From positions 47,419 through 70,313 of the forward strand of contig DGEB01000011.1 of the NCBI GenBank assembly GCA_002385735.1: a stretch of DNA of 22,895 nucleotides, in the 5' to 3' direction. A program made the position numbers and the translations under genes. Shown one piece after another: positions 7,661 to 16,814 of the stretch. The stretch comes from Peptococcaceae bacterium UBA3937 (GTDB lineage Bacteria; Bacillota; Peptococcia; DRI-13; DTU073). The notes beneath the pieces were generated by a model that was not told where the DNA came from, did not search any database, and saw only the letters and a list, made by a program, of their open reading frames with translations. Within the stretch, counting starts at the first letter, position 1, and every line of letters begins with the position of its first letter.

Positions 7661-8974
7661 ATGAAGTATTTGATCACTACATATGGTTGTCAGGCCAACG
7701 AAAGAGATTCGGAGACCATCGCCGGCTTACTGCGGGAAATAGGTTATGAAGAAGCCCACCAACTGCCGGAAGCCGATGTGCTCATTTTTAATACTTGCTG
7801 TGTGCGGGAAAAGGCGGAAAACAAAGTGCTCAGCCAAATCGGCAAGCTGAAAGAACTGAAAGAACGCAATCCGAACCTCATCATCGGGATCTGTGGGTGT
7901 ATGGTCCAACAGGAACAGGTCAGCGCAAAAATCCGGCAGCGGGCGCCACATGTGGACCTCATCTTCGGTACCCATAACATTCACCAGTTGCCCGAACTGA
8001 TCCACAACATCCGGCAGACCAGACAAGCCCAGGTTCGCATTCTGCCGGACCGTGAGGAAATAATCGAGGGGCTGCCGTCCTGCCGCAAATATCCCTTTAA
8101 AGCCTTTGTGAATATTACCTATGGCTGTGATAATTTTTGCAGCTATTGTATTGTCCCTTATGTCCGGGGTCGGGAAAAAAGCCGGAAACCCCAGGATATT
8201 CTTTCGGAAATCGAAAAACTCGCCCAGGATGGGGTCGTGGAGGTGGTTTTGCTGGGCCAAAACGTCAACTCCTACGGGAAGAATTTAGACCCATCCTGTT
8301 CCTTCGGGGAGCTTTTAGCGATGGTTAACGAAGTACCCGGCTTGCGGAGAATCCGTTATTTAACCTCCCATCCCCGGGATTTTACGGAAGAACTGGTGCA
8401 AATAATCGCCGGTCTGAAGAAAGTGTGTCCCCATTTCCACCTGCCGATTCAATCGGGCAGTAACCGGATTTTGCAGAAAATGAACCGGGGCTACACCAGA
8501 GAACAATATTTAGAGCTTATTACGACCATTCGTCGTATTGTGCCGGAAGCAAGTATCACGACAGATCTTATTGTGGGCTTTCCGGGCGAAAGGGACGAAG
8601 ATTTCCAGGACACCCTTGATCTGGTGCGGCAAGCGCGCTTTGATTCCGCTTTTACTTTTCTTTATTCGCCCCGCACCGGAACACCGGCCGCCCGCATGAA
8701 GGAACAAATCCCCTTAGCCCTAAAAAAAGAGCGACTCCAGCAACTGATGGACCTCCAAAACGAAATCAGTTTGACCATCAACAAAGGGATGGAAGGACAA
8801 GTGGTGGAAATCCTGGTCGAAGCCTTCAGTAAGAAAGCCCAAAACATCCTGGAAGGAAGAAGCGTCACCAATAAACTGGTGCTGATGGAAGGTTCCGCCG
8901 ATTTAATCGGCCGCTTTTGCCAGGTGAAAATTACGGAGGCGCTCACCTGGTTTTTAAAAGGCGATTTAATCTAG
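7661..8974 (+). CDS. miaB: tRNA-2-methylthio-N6-dimethylallyladenosine synthase
   Basis: MiaB is a radical-SAM methylthiotransferase that adds the 2-methylthio group to i6A37 in tRNAs reading UNN codons, acting after MiaA, which is encoded in the same cluster. The 437-aa protein has the expected three parts: an N-terminal UPF0004 domain with cluster cysteines at 10, 46 and 80 (TYGCQAN, NTCCVRE, CGCM); the radical-SAM core with CxxxCxxC at 156/160/163 (YGCDNFCSYCIVPYVRGREKSR); and a C-terminal TRAM domain from about residue 370. ATG at 7661 follows GAGAGG. It begins a same-strand run; mutS follows 27 bp later. Confidence 0.96.
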   Translation: MKYLITTYGCQANERDSETIAGLLREIGYEEAHQLPEADVLIFNTCCVREKAENKVLSQIGKLKELKERNPNLIIGICGCMVQQEQVSAKIRQRAPHVDLIFGTHNIHQLPELIHNIRQTRQAQVRILPDREEIIEGLPSCRKYPFKAFVNITYGCDNFCSYCIVPYVRGREKSRKPQDILSEIEKLAQDGVVEVVLLGQNVNSYGKNLDPSCSFGELLAMVNEVPGLRRIRYLTSHPRDFTEELVQIIAGLKKVCPHFHLPIQSGSNRILQKMNRGYTREQYLELITTIRRIVPEASITTDLIVGFPGERDEDFQDTLDLVRQARFDSAFTFLYSPRTGTPAARMKEQIPLALKKERLQQLMDLQNEISLTINKGMEGQVVEILVEAFSKKAQNILEGRSVTNKLVLMEGSADLIGRFCQVKITEALTWFLKGDLI

Positions 8975-9001
8975 AAAGAAGAGGAGGGGAAGGAAGGACC
9001 A

Positions 9002-11908
9002 ATGGCTGTAGCGAAAACCCCAATGATGAAACAATACCAGGAAATTAAAAGCCAATATCCCGATACAATCCTTTTCTTTCGTTTAGGCGATTTTTACGAG
9101 ATGTTCAACGAAGACGCCCTGCTGGCCTCCCGTGAACTGGAAATAACTTTGACCGGCCGAGATGCGGGAACGGAAGAAAGAGTACCCATGTGCGGCGTGC
9201 CTTATCATGCTGCCGACGTTTACATCGCCCGGCTCATTCAAAAAGGGCACAAGGTCGCGATCTGTGAACAGGTGGAGGACCCCAGGCTATGTAAAGGCAT
9301 TGTGAAACGGGAAGTCATTCGTGTGGTCACGCCGGGGACAACCCTGGAGCCCTCCTTGCAGGTGGAGGCAAGTAATAATTACCTGGCCGCAGTCTATTTG
9401 GAACAGCAAGCCTATGGACTTGCTTTTTGTGATGTTTCCACAGGAGAGTTCTGGCTTTGCCAGTTTAACGGCCCGGAAGGAAAAGCAGTCTTGCAGGAAG
9501 AGCTAATCCGGATCAACCCTGCGGAAATCCTGATTCCCCAACTTAAAGACCCGGAGGAGGAAAAGGCGGCCCTCCATGAGCCGGTCTTAGATCTTCCGGA
9601 ACCAACAAAGATGGCGGAAACAAGGTCAGCAAATCCGGAAGCAAACCGGGAAGCAAACAACCTGGCGCTCACCTACCGGACGCTCAATAATTTACGGATG
9701 GAAGAAGAACTGCTGGAATACCGGAAGATTTTAGCTAGCTTGGACAAAACAGCGATAACCTATTACCAAAAGCAAGCCTTCCAATACGGCAACGCCCTTG
9801 CGCTTTTGGAAAACCATTTTCAAGAGAATTTCCCCCGCCGGCACCAATTTGAACAGCGGCGGGAGGCTATCGCGGCGGCAGGAGCGATTCTGCGTTACCT
9901 CCAGGAAACCCAAAAAGCCGCGCCGCAACAGATTAAAAAGCTTCAATTGTATCATCCGGAAGCCTATTTGGCCATCGATGCCACGACCTTTCGGAACCTG
10001 GAATTAACCAAAACCTTGCGTTATGGCGAAAGAAAAGGGAGTTTGCTGGATTTACTGGATAAAACCAAAACGGCGTGTGGAGCGCGGCTCTTGCAACTGT
10101 GGCTGCAAAAGCCCCTTACGGACAAAAACATGCTGGAAAGGCGCCTGGATGCGGTGGAAACCCTCAGCCAGCACTGGTCGGAAAGGCAAAAAATCCGGGC
10201 CTGCCTGGAAAAAGTTTATGATTTGGAAAGGCTGATGACCCGGATACTCTACGGGCGAGCCAATCCGAAAGAATTAATCGCCTTCAAACACTCTATCGCG
10301 GTCCTCCCGGAACTGGACCAGTTGCTGGCTAATTTTCATTCCTGCGCGTATCTGGCGACCTTAAAGGAAGAACTGGACCTTTTGGAAGACATGCGCCATA
10401 CCCTGGAAACGGCCATCGAAGATGATCCTCCGCTCAACCTCAAGGACGGCGGAGTGATTAAAGCCGGCTACCACCAACAGATTGACGAACTAAGGGAAAT
10501 CAGCATCAACGGCAAGGAATGGATTGCCCGCCTGGAAAACAAGGAGAAGGAAAATACAGGAATTAAATCCTTAAAAATCGGTTTTAACAAGGTTTTCGGC
10601 TATTACTTTGAAGTGACGAAGGCCAATTTAAGCCTGGTGCCCGACTATTTCCAACGGAAACAAACCCTGGCCAACGGCGAACGTTATGTCACGGAAGAAT
10701 TGCTCCGTTTGGAAAGCCAGGTTTTAGGAGCAGAAGAAAAACTCATTGCCCTGGAAGAAACCCTCTATTCGCAATTATTAAAAGATTTAGGGCAATACGC
10801 TAAGCGGGTCCAAGATAGTTCCTATGTATTGGCCCAGTTGGACGTCCTGCAATCTTTGGGGGAAGTCGCTGTGCAGAATGGTTATGTCCGCCCCCAACTG
10901 CTGGAGATGAAGGAAAACGAGCTGGAAATCGAAGAACTGCGCCATCCGGTGGTGGAAAAAATGCTTTCCGAGGCCACTTACGTGCCCAATGATTTAGTTA
11001 TGCCGGAAGATACCGATTTTTATATCATCACCGGACCGAACATGGGCGGGAAAAGTACCTATTGCCGCAGTGTGGCCCTGGCGGTAATTATGGCGCAAAT
11101 GGGCAGCTTCGTTCCGGCGAAAAAAGCGATAATTTCCTTGCGGGACCGGGTTTTTGCCCGGGTTGGCGCCAGTGATGATTTACGCAGCGGGCAGAGTACC
11201 TTTATGGTGGAAATGAACGAAGTGGCCAATATTCTTAATCATGCCAGCAAACACAGCCTGGTGATTCTGGATGAGGTGGGAAGAGGCACCAGCACCTATG
11301 ACGGGCTTAGTATGGCCTGGGCCGTAAGTGAATACCTGATCAGGGAAATTGCGGCCAAAACCCTTTTCGCCACCCATTACCACGAATTGACCCGCTTAAG
11401 CACGCTGTACCAAAACGTGAAAAACCTGGCCGTGTCTGTCCAGGAAAAAGGCGACGAGCTGATTTTCCTGCATAAAATTATTAGCGGAGCCGCCGATAAA
11501 AGCTACGGCATCCAGGTGGCCATACTAGCCGGGCTCCCCGGGTCGGTCATCAACCGCGCTAAAGAAATCTTAAAGAAGTTGGAAAAAGAAAAGGAAAATG
11601 CCGGTCAGACTTCCGTTCTTTCGGCAAACTGTGAAGCAGGACGGGCTGTTGATGAAAAAAATGCGCCCCAGCATGTTAACCAAGGACAAATTTCGCTGCT
11701 CGACGAGTACCAGCGGCAACTAACCATGCTGAATGAGGAAAGAGAACAATTTATAAGCGGCAAAAACGCGCAATTGCAAGCGTTGGAAAAAGCTTTACTG
11801 GAACTGGACTTATACGAGATGACTCCCTTAGATGCTTTAAATAAGCTTTATGAACTGCAGCAGCAGGTCAAAAAGAACACCGCGCTGGACAAGCGCAAGA
11901 TTATATAA
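9002..11908 (+). CDS. mutS: DNA mismatch repair protein MutS
   Basis: MutS recognises mispairs as a dimer and signals MutL. The Phe-x-Glu mismatch-reading motif is visible in GDFYEMF (Phe31, Glu33). The core, lever and clamp domains lead to the ABC-type ATPase with Walker A GPNMGGKST (678-686), Walker B VILDE (754-758) followed by GRGTSTYDG, and FATHYHEL. At 968 residues it is about 100 longer than E. coli or B. subtilis MutS. Extra length is visible in the connector region around residues 195-220 (charged, Glu/Ala/Asn-rich) and in the C-terminal helical part after the ATPase. ATG at 9002 has GAAGGAAGG just upstream. It is 42 bp from mutL and almost certainly co-transcribed with it. Confidence 0.97.
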   Translation: MAVAKTPMMKQYQEIKSQYPDTILFFRLGDFYEMFNEDALLASRELEITLTGRDAGTEERVPMCGVPYHAADVYIARLIQKGHKVAICEQVEDPRLCKGIVKREVIRVVTPGTTLEPSLQVEASNNYLAAVYLEQQAYGLAFCDVSTGEFWLCQFNGPEGKAVLQEELIRINPAEILIPQLKDPEEEKAALHEPVLDLPEPTKMAETRSANPEANREANNLALTYRTLNNLRMEEELLEYRKILASLDKTAITYYQKQAFQYGNALALLENHFQENFPRRHQFEQRREAIAAAGAILRYLQETQKAAPQQIKKLQLYHPEAYLAIDATTFRNLELTKTLRYGERKGSLLDLLDKTKTACGARLLQLWLQKPLTDKNMLERRLDAVETLSQHWSERQKIRACLEKVYDLERLMTRILYGRANPKELIAFKHSIAVLPELDQLLANFHSCAYLATLKEELDLLEDMRHTLETAIEDDPPLNLKDGGVIKAGYHQQIDELREISINGKEWIARLENKEKENTGIKSLKIGFNKVFGYYFEVTKANLSLVPDYFQRKQTLANGERYVTEELLRLESQVLGAEEKLIALEETLYSQLLKDLGQYAKRVQDSSYVLAQLDVLQSLGEVAVQNGYVRPQLLEMKENELEIEELRHPVVEKMLSEATYVPNDLVMPEDTDFYIITGPNMGGKSTYCRSVALAVIMAQMGSFVPAKKAIISLRDRVFARVGASDDLRSGQSTFMVEMNEVANILNHASKHSLVILDEVGRGTSTYDGLSMAWAVSEYLIREIAAKTLFATHYHELTRLSTLYQNVKNLAVSVQEKGDELIFLHKIISGAADKSYGIQVAILAGLPGSVINRAKEILKKLEKEKENAGQTSVLSANCEAGRAVDEKNAPQHVNQGQISLLDEYQRQLTMLNEEREQFISGKNAQLQALEKALLELDLYEMTPLDALNKLYELQQQVKKNTALDKRKII

Positions 11909-11950
11909 GGGTTCAATACGAAAAGAAATTTCGAGATGAGGAGAGGAATC

Positions 11951-13945
11951 ATGGCGCGAATCCACCTGCTTGATACGTTAACCGCCAACCAAATCGCTGC
12001 CGGCGAGGTTATCGAACGACCGGTATCCGTGGTCAAGGAACTGGTCGAAAATTCTTTGGATGCCGGCGCCAGCAAAATCGTGGTGGAAATCAATCAAGGC
12101 GGCTTAAGCTTCATCAAAGTGAGCGATAACGGCTGTGGAATGGCGGAGGAAGACCTGCCTTTGGCGATCATGCGCCATGCCACCAGTAAGTTAAAGCAAA
12201 TCACCGATTTGGACCAGATTCATACCTTGGGCTTTAGGGGCGAAGCCTTGCCCAGCATTGTTTCAGTAGCCAAGGTGGAAATCGTCAGTCGCCGGCCGGA
12301 AGACCAAATCGGCAGGAAACTGGTGGTTTCGGGGCAAAAGCAGCCCCAGTGTGAACCGGTGGGCGCCCCAAGCGGCACCACCATCACGGTCCATGATTTG
12401 TTTTATAACACACCGGCCCGGAAAAAATTCCTGCGCTCCGAAGGCTACGAAAGTGCTTTAATTCACGACCTCTTAACCAGGTTTTCCTTAAGCCATCCGG
12501 AGGTTAGCTTCCTTCTTTTCCGTAATGGCAGGGAAATCCTCAATACGGCAGGCATGGACAACCTTCCCAACCTTATCCAGCATTATTACGGAAACGAGGC
12601 CCGAGAAGCCCTAATCGAGATAGAAGGGGAACTGCCGGGCGGACTGCTTTTTGGCTACACGACCCTGCCCACTTATCACCGGAAAAACCGGAAAGATATC
12701 AACCTTTTTATCAATCACCGCCGGGTTTTTTCCAAAGAATTACTCAATGCGGTGGAGGAGGCCTATAGAGACACCCTGCCCAAAGGGCAATTTCCGCTCT
12801 GCGTTTTAAAGCTGCAGCTTGACCCTTCCACCATCGACGTCAATGTTCATCCCAGCAAATTGGAAGTACGGCTGCGCAATCCGCTGCTGGCCAAAGAACT
12901 GACTTCTTTGCTGCAAAAATTGCTGCTGGCCAAAAAGAAAGTGCCTCTTTATTTTACCTCCATCGAACCCAAGCAGACGGTCACCAAAAGCAAAAATCCC
13001 TGCCCTGAGCGGCAGGAAAGCCAAACGACTTTGGAGACCTTGCAAACATATGAAGCCGTCCGAGAACCATCCGAGTGGCCAAAGCCTGAGATCACACCTG
13101 CATCTGCGCCTTCAACGCCAACCGGACCGGACACAACTAGCTTTCCAACGAATGCAACGACTCCGGCCGCCTCAGCAGACCAGGCAGCCGCAACAACTAT
13201 GCCGGTCACAACTATGCCGGCAGAAACATCTATGCCGGTCGCAACAACTCCGCCGACGGGAACATCTATGCCTCCCGCAGGTTTTACCGCTCCCGAGACC
13301 GCAGTAAGCTCGGCCAACCGGCCTGAGCCGCCGGATTTATCCGCCACGCAAGCCCAGGAGCAGGAGGATATCGGCAGCTTAAAAGTAATCGGCCAACTCT
13401 ATCAAACCTTTATTCTGGCGGAGGGAAAAGAGGGCTTATACCTCATTGACCAGCACATCGCCCATGAGCGAGTGCTCTACGAAGGCTTTTTAGCTAACGA
13501 CAGCCAAAACGCCATGGAAAGTCAGGTGCTCCTGCAACCGGTGACCTTGCATCTTTCTCCGTTAGAGGAGGAAACTGTCCTGAAGTTCATCCTGCCCCTG
13601 GTGGATCTGGGGATTATCCTGGAGCACTTTGGACCGCGCACCTACCTGCTCCGCGCCATTCCGGCAGGAATCGACGAAGCACCCCAGGACTATTTCTATT
13701 CGCTTCTGGAACATTTGGAAACCAGCCGCGGCAAAACAACGGTTCTGGACATCAAAAAAGAGTTTTTGATTCATACCGCCTGCAAAAGAGCGGTCAAAGC
13801 TAATACCAGCCTTACGAAGACGCAGATGGAAGGATTGCTCAGGGATTTAAGCAGCACCAAAAATTATTTGACCTGCCCACATGGCCGTCCGATTATCTAT
13901 AAAATCACGCAGCAGGAGATTTTTAAAGCCTTTCACCGCATCTAG
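11951..13945 (+). CDS. mutL: DNA mismatch repair protein MutL with endonuclease domain
   Basis: MutL is the GHKL ATPase that couples MutS to strand incision. The N-terminal ATPase shows ENSLDAG (catalytic Glu33), DNGCGM (59-64) and GFRGEALPSI. The C-terminal dimerisation domain keeps the endonuclease metal motif DQHIAHERVLYE (from residue 500) plus ACKRAVKAN and CPHGRP (642 on), so this is the nicking MutL type used by bacteria without MutH. Between them is a linker of over 100 residues rich in Pro, Thr, Ser and Ala with short TTMP/TSMP repeats. The start at 11951 is preferred over the in-frame ATG at 11936 because AGGAGAGGA sits right before it; it also gives the standard MARIHLLD N-terminus (664 aa). 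Confidence 0.97.
   Translation: MARIHLLDTLTANQIAAGEVIERPVSVVKELVENSLDAGASKIVVEINQGGLSFIKVSDNGCGMAEEDLPLAIMRHATSKLKQITDLDQIHTLGFRGEALPSIVSVAKVEIVSRRPEDQIGRKLVVSGQKQPQCEPVGAPSGTTITVHDLFYNTPARKKFLRSEGYESALIHDLLTRFSLSHPEVSFLLFRNGREILNTAGMDNLPNLIQHYYGNEAREALIEIEGELPGGLLFGYTTLPTYHRKNRKDINLFINHRRVFSKELLNAVEEAYRDTLPKGQFPLCVLKLQLDPSTIDVNVHPSKLEVRLRNPLLAKELTSLLQKLLLAKKKVPLYFTSIEPKQTVTKSKNPCPERQESQTTLETLQTYEAVREPSEWPKPEITPASAPSTPTGPDTTSFPTNATTPAASADQAAATTMPVTTMPAETSMPVATTPPTGTSMPPAGFTAPETAVSSANRPEPPDLSATQAQEQEDIGSLKVIGQLYQTFILAEGKEGLYLIDQHIAHERVLYEGFLANDSQNAMESQVLLQPVTLHLSPLEEETVLKFILPLVDLGIILEHFGPRTYLLRAIPAGIDEAPQDYFYSLLEHLETSRGKTTVLDIKKEFLIHTACKRAVKANTSLTKTQMEGLLRDLSSTKNYLTCPHGRPIIYKITQQEIFKAFHRI
13192..13280 (+). 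repeat. Short degenerate tandem repeat in the mutL linker
   Basis: About six copies of a degenerate unit around ACAaCTATGCCGGtc encode repeated T-T/S-M-P-V/A steps in the MutL interdomain linker. The reading frame is kept throughout. Such tracts can gain or lose units by slippage and mainly change linker length. Confidence 0.6.
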
Positions 13946-14021
13946 CTTCGGGCGATCCTTTATTGATAAAAAGAAAACTAACTGGTAAAAATAGAAAAGA
14001 GCGAAAGAGAGGAAAGGTCGA

Positions 14022-14969
14022 TTGCTTCCTTTAGTAGTGATCCTTGGCCCTACCGCTACGGGAAAAACAAAAATAGCGGTAGAACTGGCCTTAAGGTTAG
14101 AAGGGGAAATTATCTCCGGAGATTCGATGCAGGTATATCGCTATATGGATATCGGCACTGCGAAAATAACCGCCGCGGAGACCAAAGGCGTCCCTCACCA
14201 TCTGCTGGACATTAAAGATCCGGGAGAACCCTTTAGTGTTGCGGAATTTCAAAGCCTGGCCCGAGCCAAAATAGCGGAAATCAACGCAAAGGGAAAGCTC
14301 CCCTTTTTGGTGGGCGGAACCGGTTTCTATATCCAGGCGGTCATTGATGATGCCTACGAATTTACGGAACAGGGCGAAATCGAACCATACCGTCAAAAAC
14401 TTTGGCAACTGGCCGCGGAACAGGGGACGGAACACCTATATGCAAGGCTCCGGCAGGTCGATCCGGAGGCTGCGCTCAAAATCCATCCTCATGACCAAAA
14501 ACGGATCATCCGGGCGCTGGAATATTTCCATCTAACCGGACAACCCATTTCCTCCAAAACGAAAGCCCGCTACCATTCCCCATACCGGCTGGTCATGATT
14601 GGATTAACCATACCGCGGGAATTATTGTACCGCCGGATTGAACAAAGAGTTGACGCAATGATCGCCAATGGGTTGTTAGAGGAGGTGAAATTCCTGATCG
14701 CGCAAGGTTATTCTCCCCAGTTACCGGCCTTGCAAGGGTTAGGGTACAGGCAACTGGTCGATTATTTAAACGGTAAAGATGAACTGGCGGAAGCGATTAA
14801 TCAGATCAAGAAAGAAACGCGCCGTTTTGCCAAGCGACAATTGACCTGGTTCAAGCGGGACCCGCGCATCCATTGGTTTAATTTAGAAAACATGGAGACG
14901 CAGTTAGAACAGCTCTTGGGGGAAATGATTAAGCTCATTGACAGGAATCTCAAGAGCGATGTAGAATAA
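14022..14969 (+). CDS. miaA: tRNA dimethylallyltransferase
   Basis: MiaA transfers a dimethylallyl group from DMAPP to N6 of A37 in tRNAs reading UNN codons, giving the substrate for MiaB. The 315-aa protein has the P-loop GPTATGKT (9-16), DSMQVYRYMDIGTAK (35-49), the GGTGFYIQAVID segment and the C-terminal QLTWFKRDPRIHWF. TTG at 14022 is the start: it follows GAGGAAAGG and puts the P-loop at the usual distance from the N-terminus. It lies 76 bp after mutL. No terminator is visible between them, so it probably belongs to the same transcript. Confidence 0.97.
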   Translation: MLPLVVILGPTATGKTKIAVELALRLEGEIISGDSMQVYRYMDIGTAKITAAETKGVPHHLLDIKDPGEPFSVAEFQSLARAKIAEINAKGKLPFLVGGTGFYIQAVIDDAYEFTEQGEIEPYRQKLWQLAAEQGTEHLYARLRQVDPEAALKIHPHDQKRIIRALEYFHLTGQPISSKTKARYHSPYRLVMIGLTIPRELLYRRIEQRVDAMIANGLLEEVKFLIAQGYSPQLPALQGLGYRQLVDYLNGKDELAEAINQIKKETRRFAKRQLTWFKRDPRIHWFNLENMETQLEQLLGEMIKLIDRNLKSDVE

Positions 14970-15067
14970 AGAAGTGTGACTGAACTCTTAAAGAACTGAA
15001 AAAATTGCAAGGAATTGAATACACTTTAGTAAGTAGTGATTTTGAACGATAGCGGAGGGGGATTAGA

Positions 15068-15307
15068 GTGAACAAACAACAAATCAACCTGCAAGATGCT
15101 TTTTTAAATCAAGTTCGAAAAGAAAACATCCCGGTTACGATATATTTAGTGAATGGTTTTCAAATCAAAGGCTATGTAAAAGGTTTTGATAATTTTACCG
15201 TAATTATGGACCAGGACGGAAAACAACAAATGGTTTACAAGCACGCAATTTCCACCATTTCCCCGGTCAGAGCGGTTAATCTTCATCAACAGGAAGAAAC
15301 GCAATAA
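15068..15307 (+). CDS. hfq: RNA chaperone Hfq
   Basis: Hfq forms a hexameric Sm-fold ring that binds small RNAs and mRNAs. The 79-residue protein has Sm1 ([20 protein letters not shown], then [14 protein letters not shown]) and Sm2 ([12 protein letters not shown]), with the short C-terminal tail usual in Bacillota. GTG at 15068 follows GGAGGGGG. It sits 98 bp downstream of miaA in the widely conserved miaA-hfq order; that gap is AT-rich and could hold its own promoter, but I see no strong one. Confidence 0.97.
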   Translation: MNKQQINLQDAFLNQVRKENIPVTIYLVNGFQIKGYVKGFDNFTVIMDQDGKQQMVYKHAISTISPVRAVNLHQQEETQ

Positions 15308-15395
15308 GGCAATCCGCTAACCAGGCACCAAACAAAGCCTCCTGCATAATGTGATAAGGTAGATTCATGTGCTGCAGGATGGTGGTGACTGAAAC

Positions 15396-16379
15396 ATGCC
15401 GATTCGTCTTTCTTTTCACCCTCAGAAGAATAATCAACCGCCACAGGTGATTATTCATAAACCGGTGCCCAGAGTGCCCCCACTTTCTACGCTCTATCCG
15501 GACCAAAAAGAGGGAGGAAAGCAGGTACCGTCTCCCCAAGACACAAACGAGCGGCAAAGAATCGGCGAATTACTTGCGGAACTCAACGAGTTAATTGGCT
15601 TGAAAACAGTTAAAAGGCTTGTTTACGAGTTGCAAGCCTATTTAGCCATTCAACGCCAACGCGCCAAGGAAAATTTACTAACCGATACACCTGTTTTACA
15701 TATGATTTTCAAAGGTTCACCGGGGACGGGGAAAACCACGGTGGCCCGGATTATCGGCAATCTTTTTAAGGAAATGGGCCTGCTGAAAAAAGGACATGTA
15801 ATTGAAGTCGAAAGAGCGGATTTGGTAGGCGAATATATAGGCCACACGGCCCTAAAGACCCGGGAACAGATTAAACAGGCTTTAGGCGGAGTTCTGTTTA
15901 TCGATGAAGCCTATGCGCTGGCCAGAGGCGGCGAACGGGACTTCGGTAAAGAGGCCATTGATACCATGGTTAAGGCCATGGAAGACTATAAAAACAACCT
16001 GATTCTCATTTTGGCCGGCTACCGGGACGAAATGGAGGAGTTTTTAGAGGCAAACCCCGGCCTGTACTCCCGTTTCCCTCTCCACATTGATTTTCCGGAC
16101 TACAGCATTGAGGAACTGCTGGCCATCGCCGAACAGATGCTCAAAAAGAAAGAGTACCAGCTCACGGAAGAAGCCAAAATTGAACTGGAAAAAATCCTGA
16201 TCGAAAAAACAAGGAGCGCTTCGCCGGAACATAACGGTAACGCCCGTTTGGTGCGTAATTTAATCGAAAAGGCGATTCGCCGGCAAGCGGTGCGCCTGGT
16301 TCAGCAACCGAATCTCACGCGTGAGGACTTGCTTATGATTAGCAGCAGTGATTTTTATCAGGAAAAAGAAGAAGCTTGA
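15396..16379 (+). CDS. spoVK: Stage V sporulation protein K, AAA+ ATPase
   Basis: A CbxX/CfqX-type AAA+ ATPase; SpoVK is needed late in spore maturation in B. subtilis. Walker A is GSPGTGKTT (107-115), Walker B GVLFIDEA (165-172), sensor-1 region LILAGYRDE and arginine finger in YSRFP (Arg226). The first 50 residues are Pro/Gln-rich and probably disordered. ATG at 15396 is the first start after an in-frame TGA at 15390; the ribosome-binding site (GGTGG) is weak. Position after hfq matches B. subtilis. The gene ends at a strong terminator, closing the cluster. Confidence 0.92.
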   Translation: MPIRLSFHPQKNNQPPQVIIHKPVPRVPPLSTLYPDQKEGGKQVPSPQDTNERQRIGELLAELNELIGLKTVKRLVYELQAYLAIQRQRAKENLLTDTPVLHMIFKGSPGTGKTTVARIIGNLFKEMGLLKKGHVIEVERADLVGEYIGHTALKTREQIKQALGGVLFIDEAYALARGGERDFGKEAIDTMVKAMEDYKNNLILILAGYRDEMEEFLEANPGLYSRFPLHIDFPDYSIEELLAIAEQMLKKKEYQLTEEAKIELEKILIEKTRSASPEHNGNARLVRNLIEKAIRRQAVRLVQQPNLTREDLLMISSSDFYQEKEEA

Positions 16380-16411
16380 TGGACAAAGGAAAAGCATCGC
16401 TTTAGATGTGA

Positions 16412-16439
16412 AAAACCGCTTGACGTTCCAAGCGGTTTT
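16412..16439 (+). terminator. Intrinsic terminator after spoVK
   Basis: A perfect 11-bp stem, AAAACCGCTTG / CAAGCGGTTTT, with a 6-nt loop (16423-16428) lies 33 bp past the spoVK stop. The arms supply the A and T tracts, so it may work in both directions and also serve the small minus-strand gene that ends at 16478. Confidence 0.85.
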
Positions 16440-16477
16440 CCTGTCAGGAAGTGCGCAATAAGTTTAACCGGATCGGG

Positions 16478-16651
16478 TTAGTAATCCCGCCGCCTCATCC
16501 TGGTGGGATAGACCATATCCAAGGTTCCAAGCAGAACATGAGCCAAGCCGAATCCGGTGAGGCCGGCGCCCACGCGACCGCCCATCAAGGCGCCAATTCC
16601 GGTCACCGTAGCTCCCAATCCGGTTACTACCCAACTCCTGGTTTTTTTCAA
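16478..16651 (-). CDS. Small hydrophobic glycine-rich membrane protein, 57 aa
   Basis: The product is unrecognised. The ORF starts with TTG at 16651, preceded 7 nt upstream by GGGAGGTG, an excellent Shine-Dalgarno, and ends with TAA at 16478. The protein begins MKKTRSWVV, continues with a Gly/Ala/Leu/Val-rich stretch (about residues 8-46) long enough for one long or two short membrane segments with several GxxxG-like spacings, and ends in a basic tail TRMRRRDY. That is a typical small inner-membrane protein layout. A sequence like a forespore sigma-G promoter lies just upstream. A longer 136-codon ORF covers the same DNA in another frame but has no ribosome-binding site and reads through the divergent gene. 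Confidence rests on the ribosome-binding site and composition; function is unknown. Confidence 0.72.
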   Translation of the reverse strand: MKKTRSWVVTGLGATVTGIGALMGGRVGAGLTGFGLAHVLLGTLDMVYPTRMRRRDY

Positions 16652-16673
16652 CAAACTTCACCTCCCTATGCCT

Positions 16674-16702
16674 TAGTATTTGTTTCTGCTTCGCATTTAT
16701 GC
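16674..16702 (-). promoter_or_regulatory. Possible sigma-G/sigma-F-like promoter
   Basis: Reading the minus strand, GCATA (16698-16702), a 17-bp spacer and AATACTA (16674-16680) fit the B. subtilis forespore consensus (GHATR, 17-18 bp, CATNHTA) with one mismatch. It would give a very short leader that still includes the Shine-Dalgarno of the 57-aa gene. Such motifs occur by chance, so confidence is low. Confidence 0.3.
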
Positions 16703-16814
16703 TTTCTAAAGCAAGCGGCAAAAACACAGAGCGAAAAAACATATAAAAAACAGGATTGAGGTTAAAATAACAAAGTAGAAGCATTTCGTCGCAATGAAGA
16801 TACAGGAGGTAAGG

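Noticed and set aside
7727..8260. 177-codon minus-strand ORF inside miaB
   Set aside because: It is fully antisense to conserved miaB coding sequence with no ribosome-binding site or recognisable motif.
12949..13347. 132-codon minus-strand Val/Gly/Ala-rich ORF
   Set aside because: It is the antisense reading of the Pro/Thr-rich MutL linker repeats.
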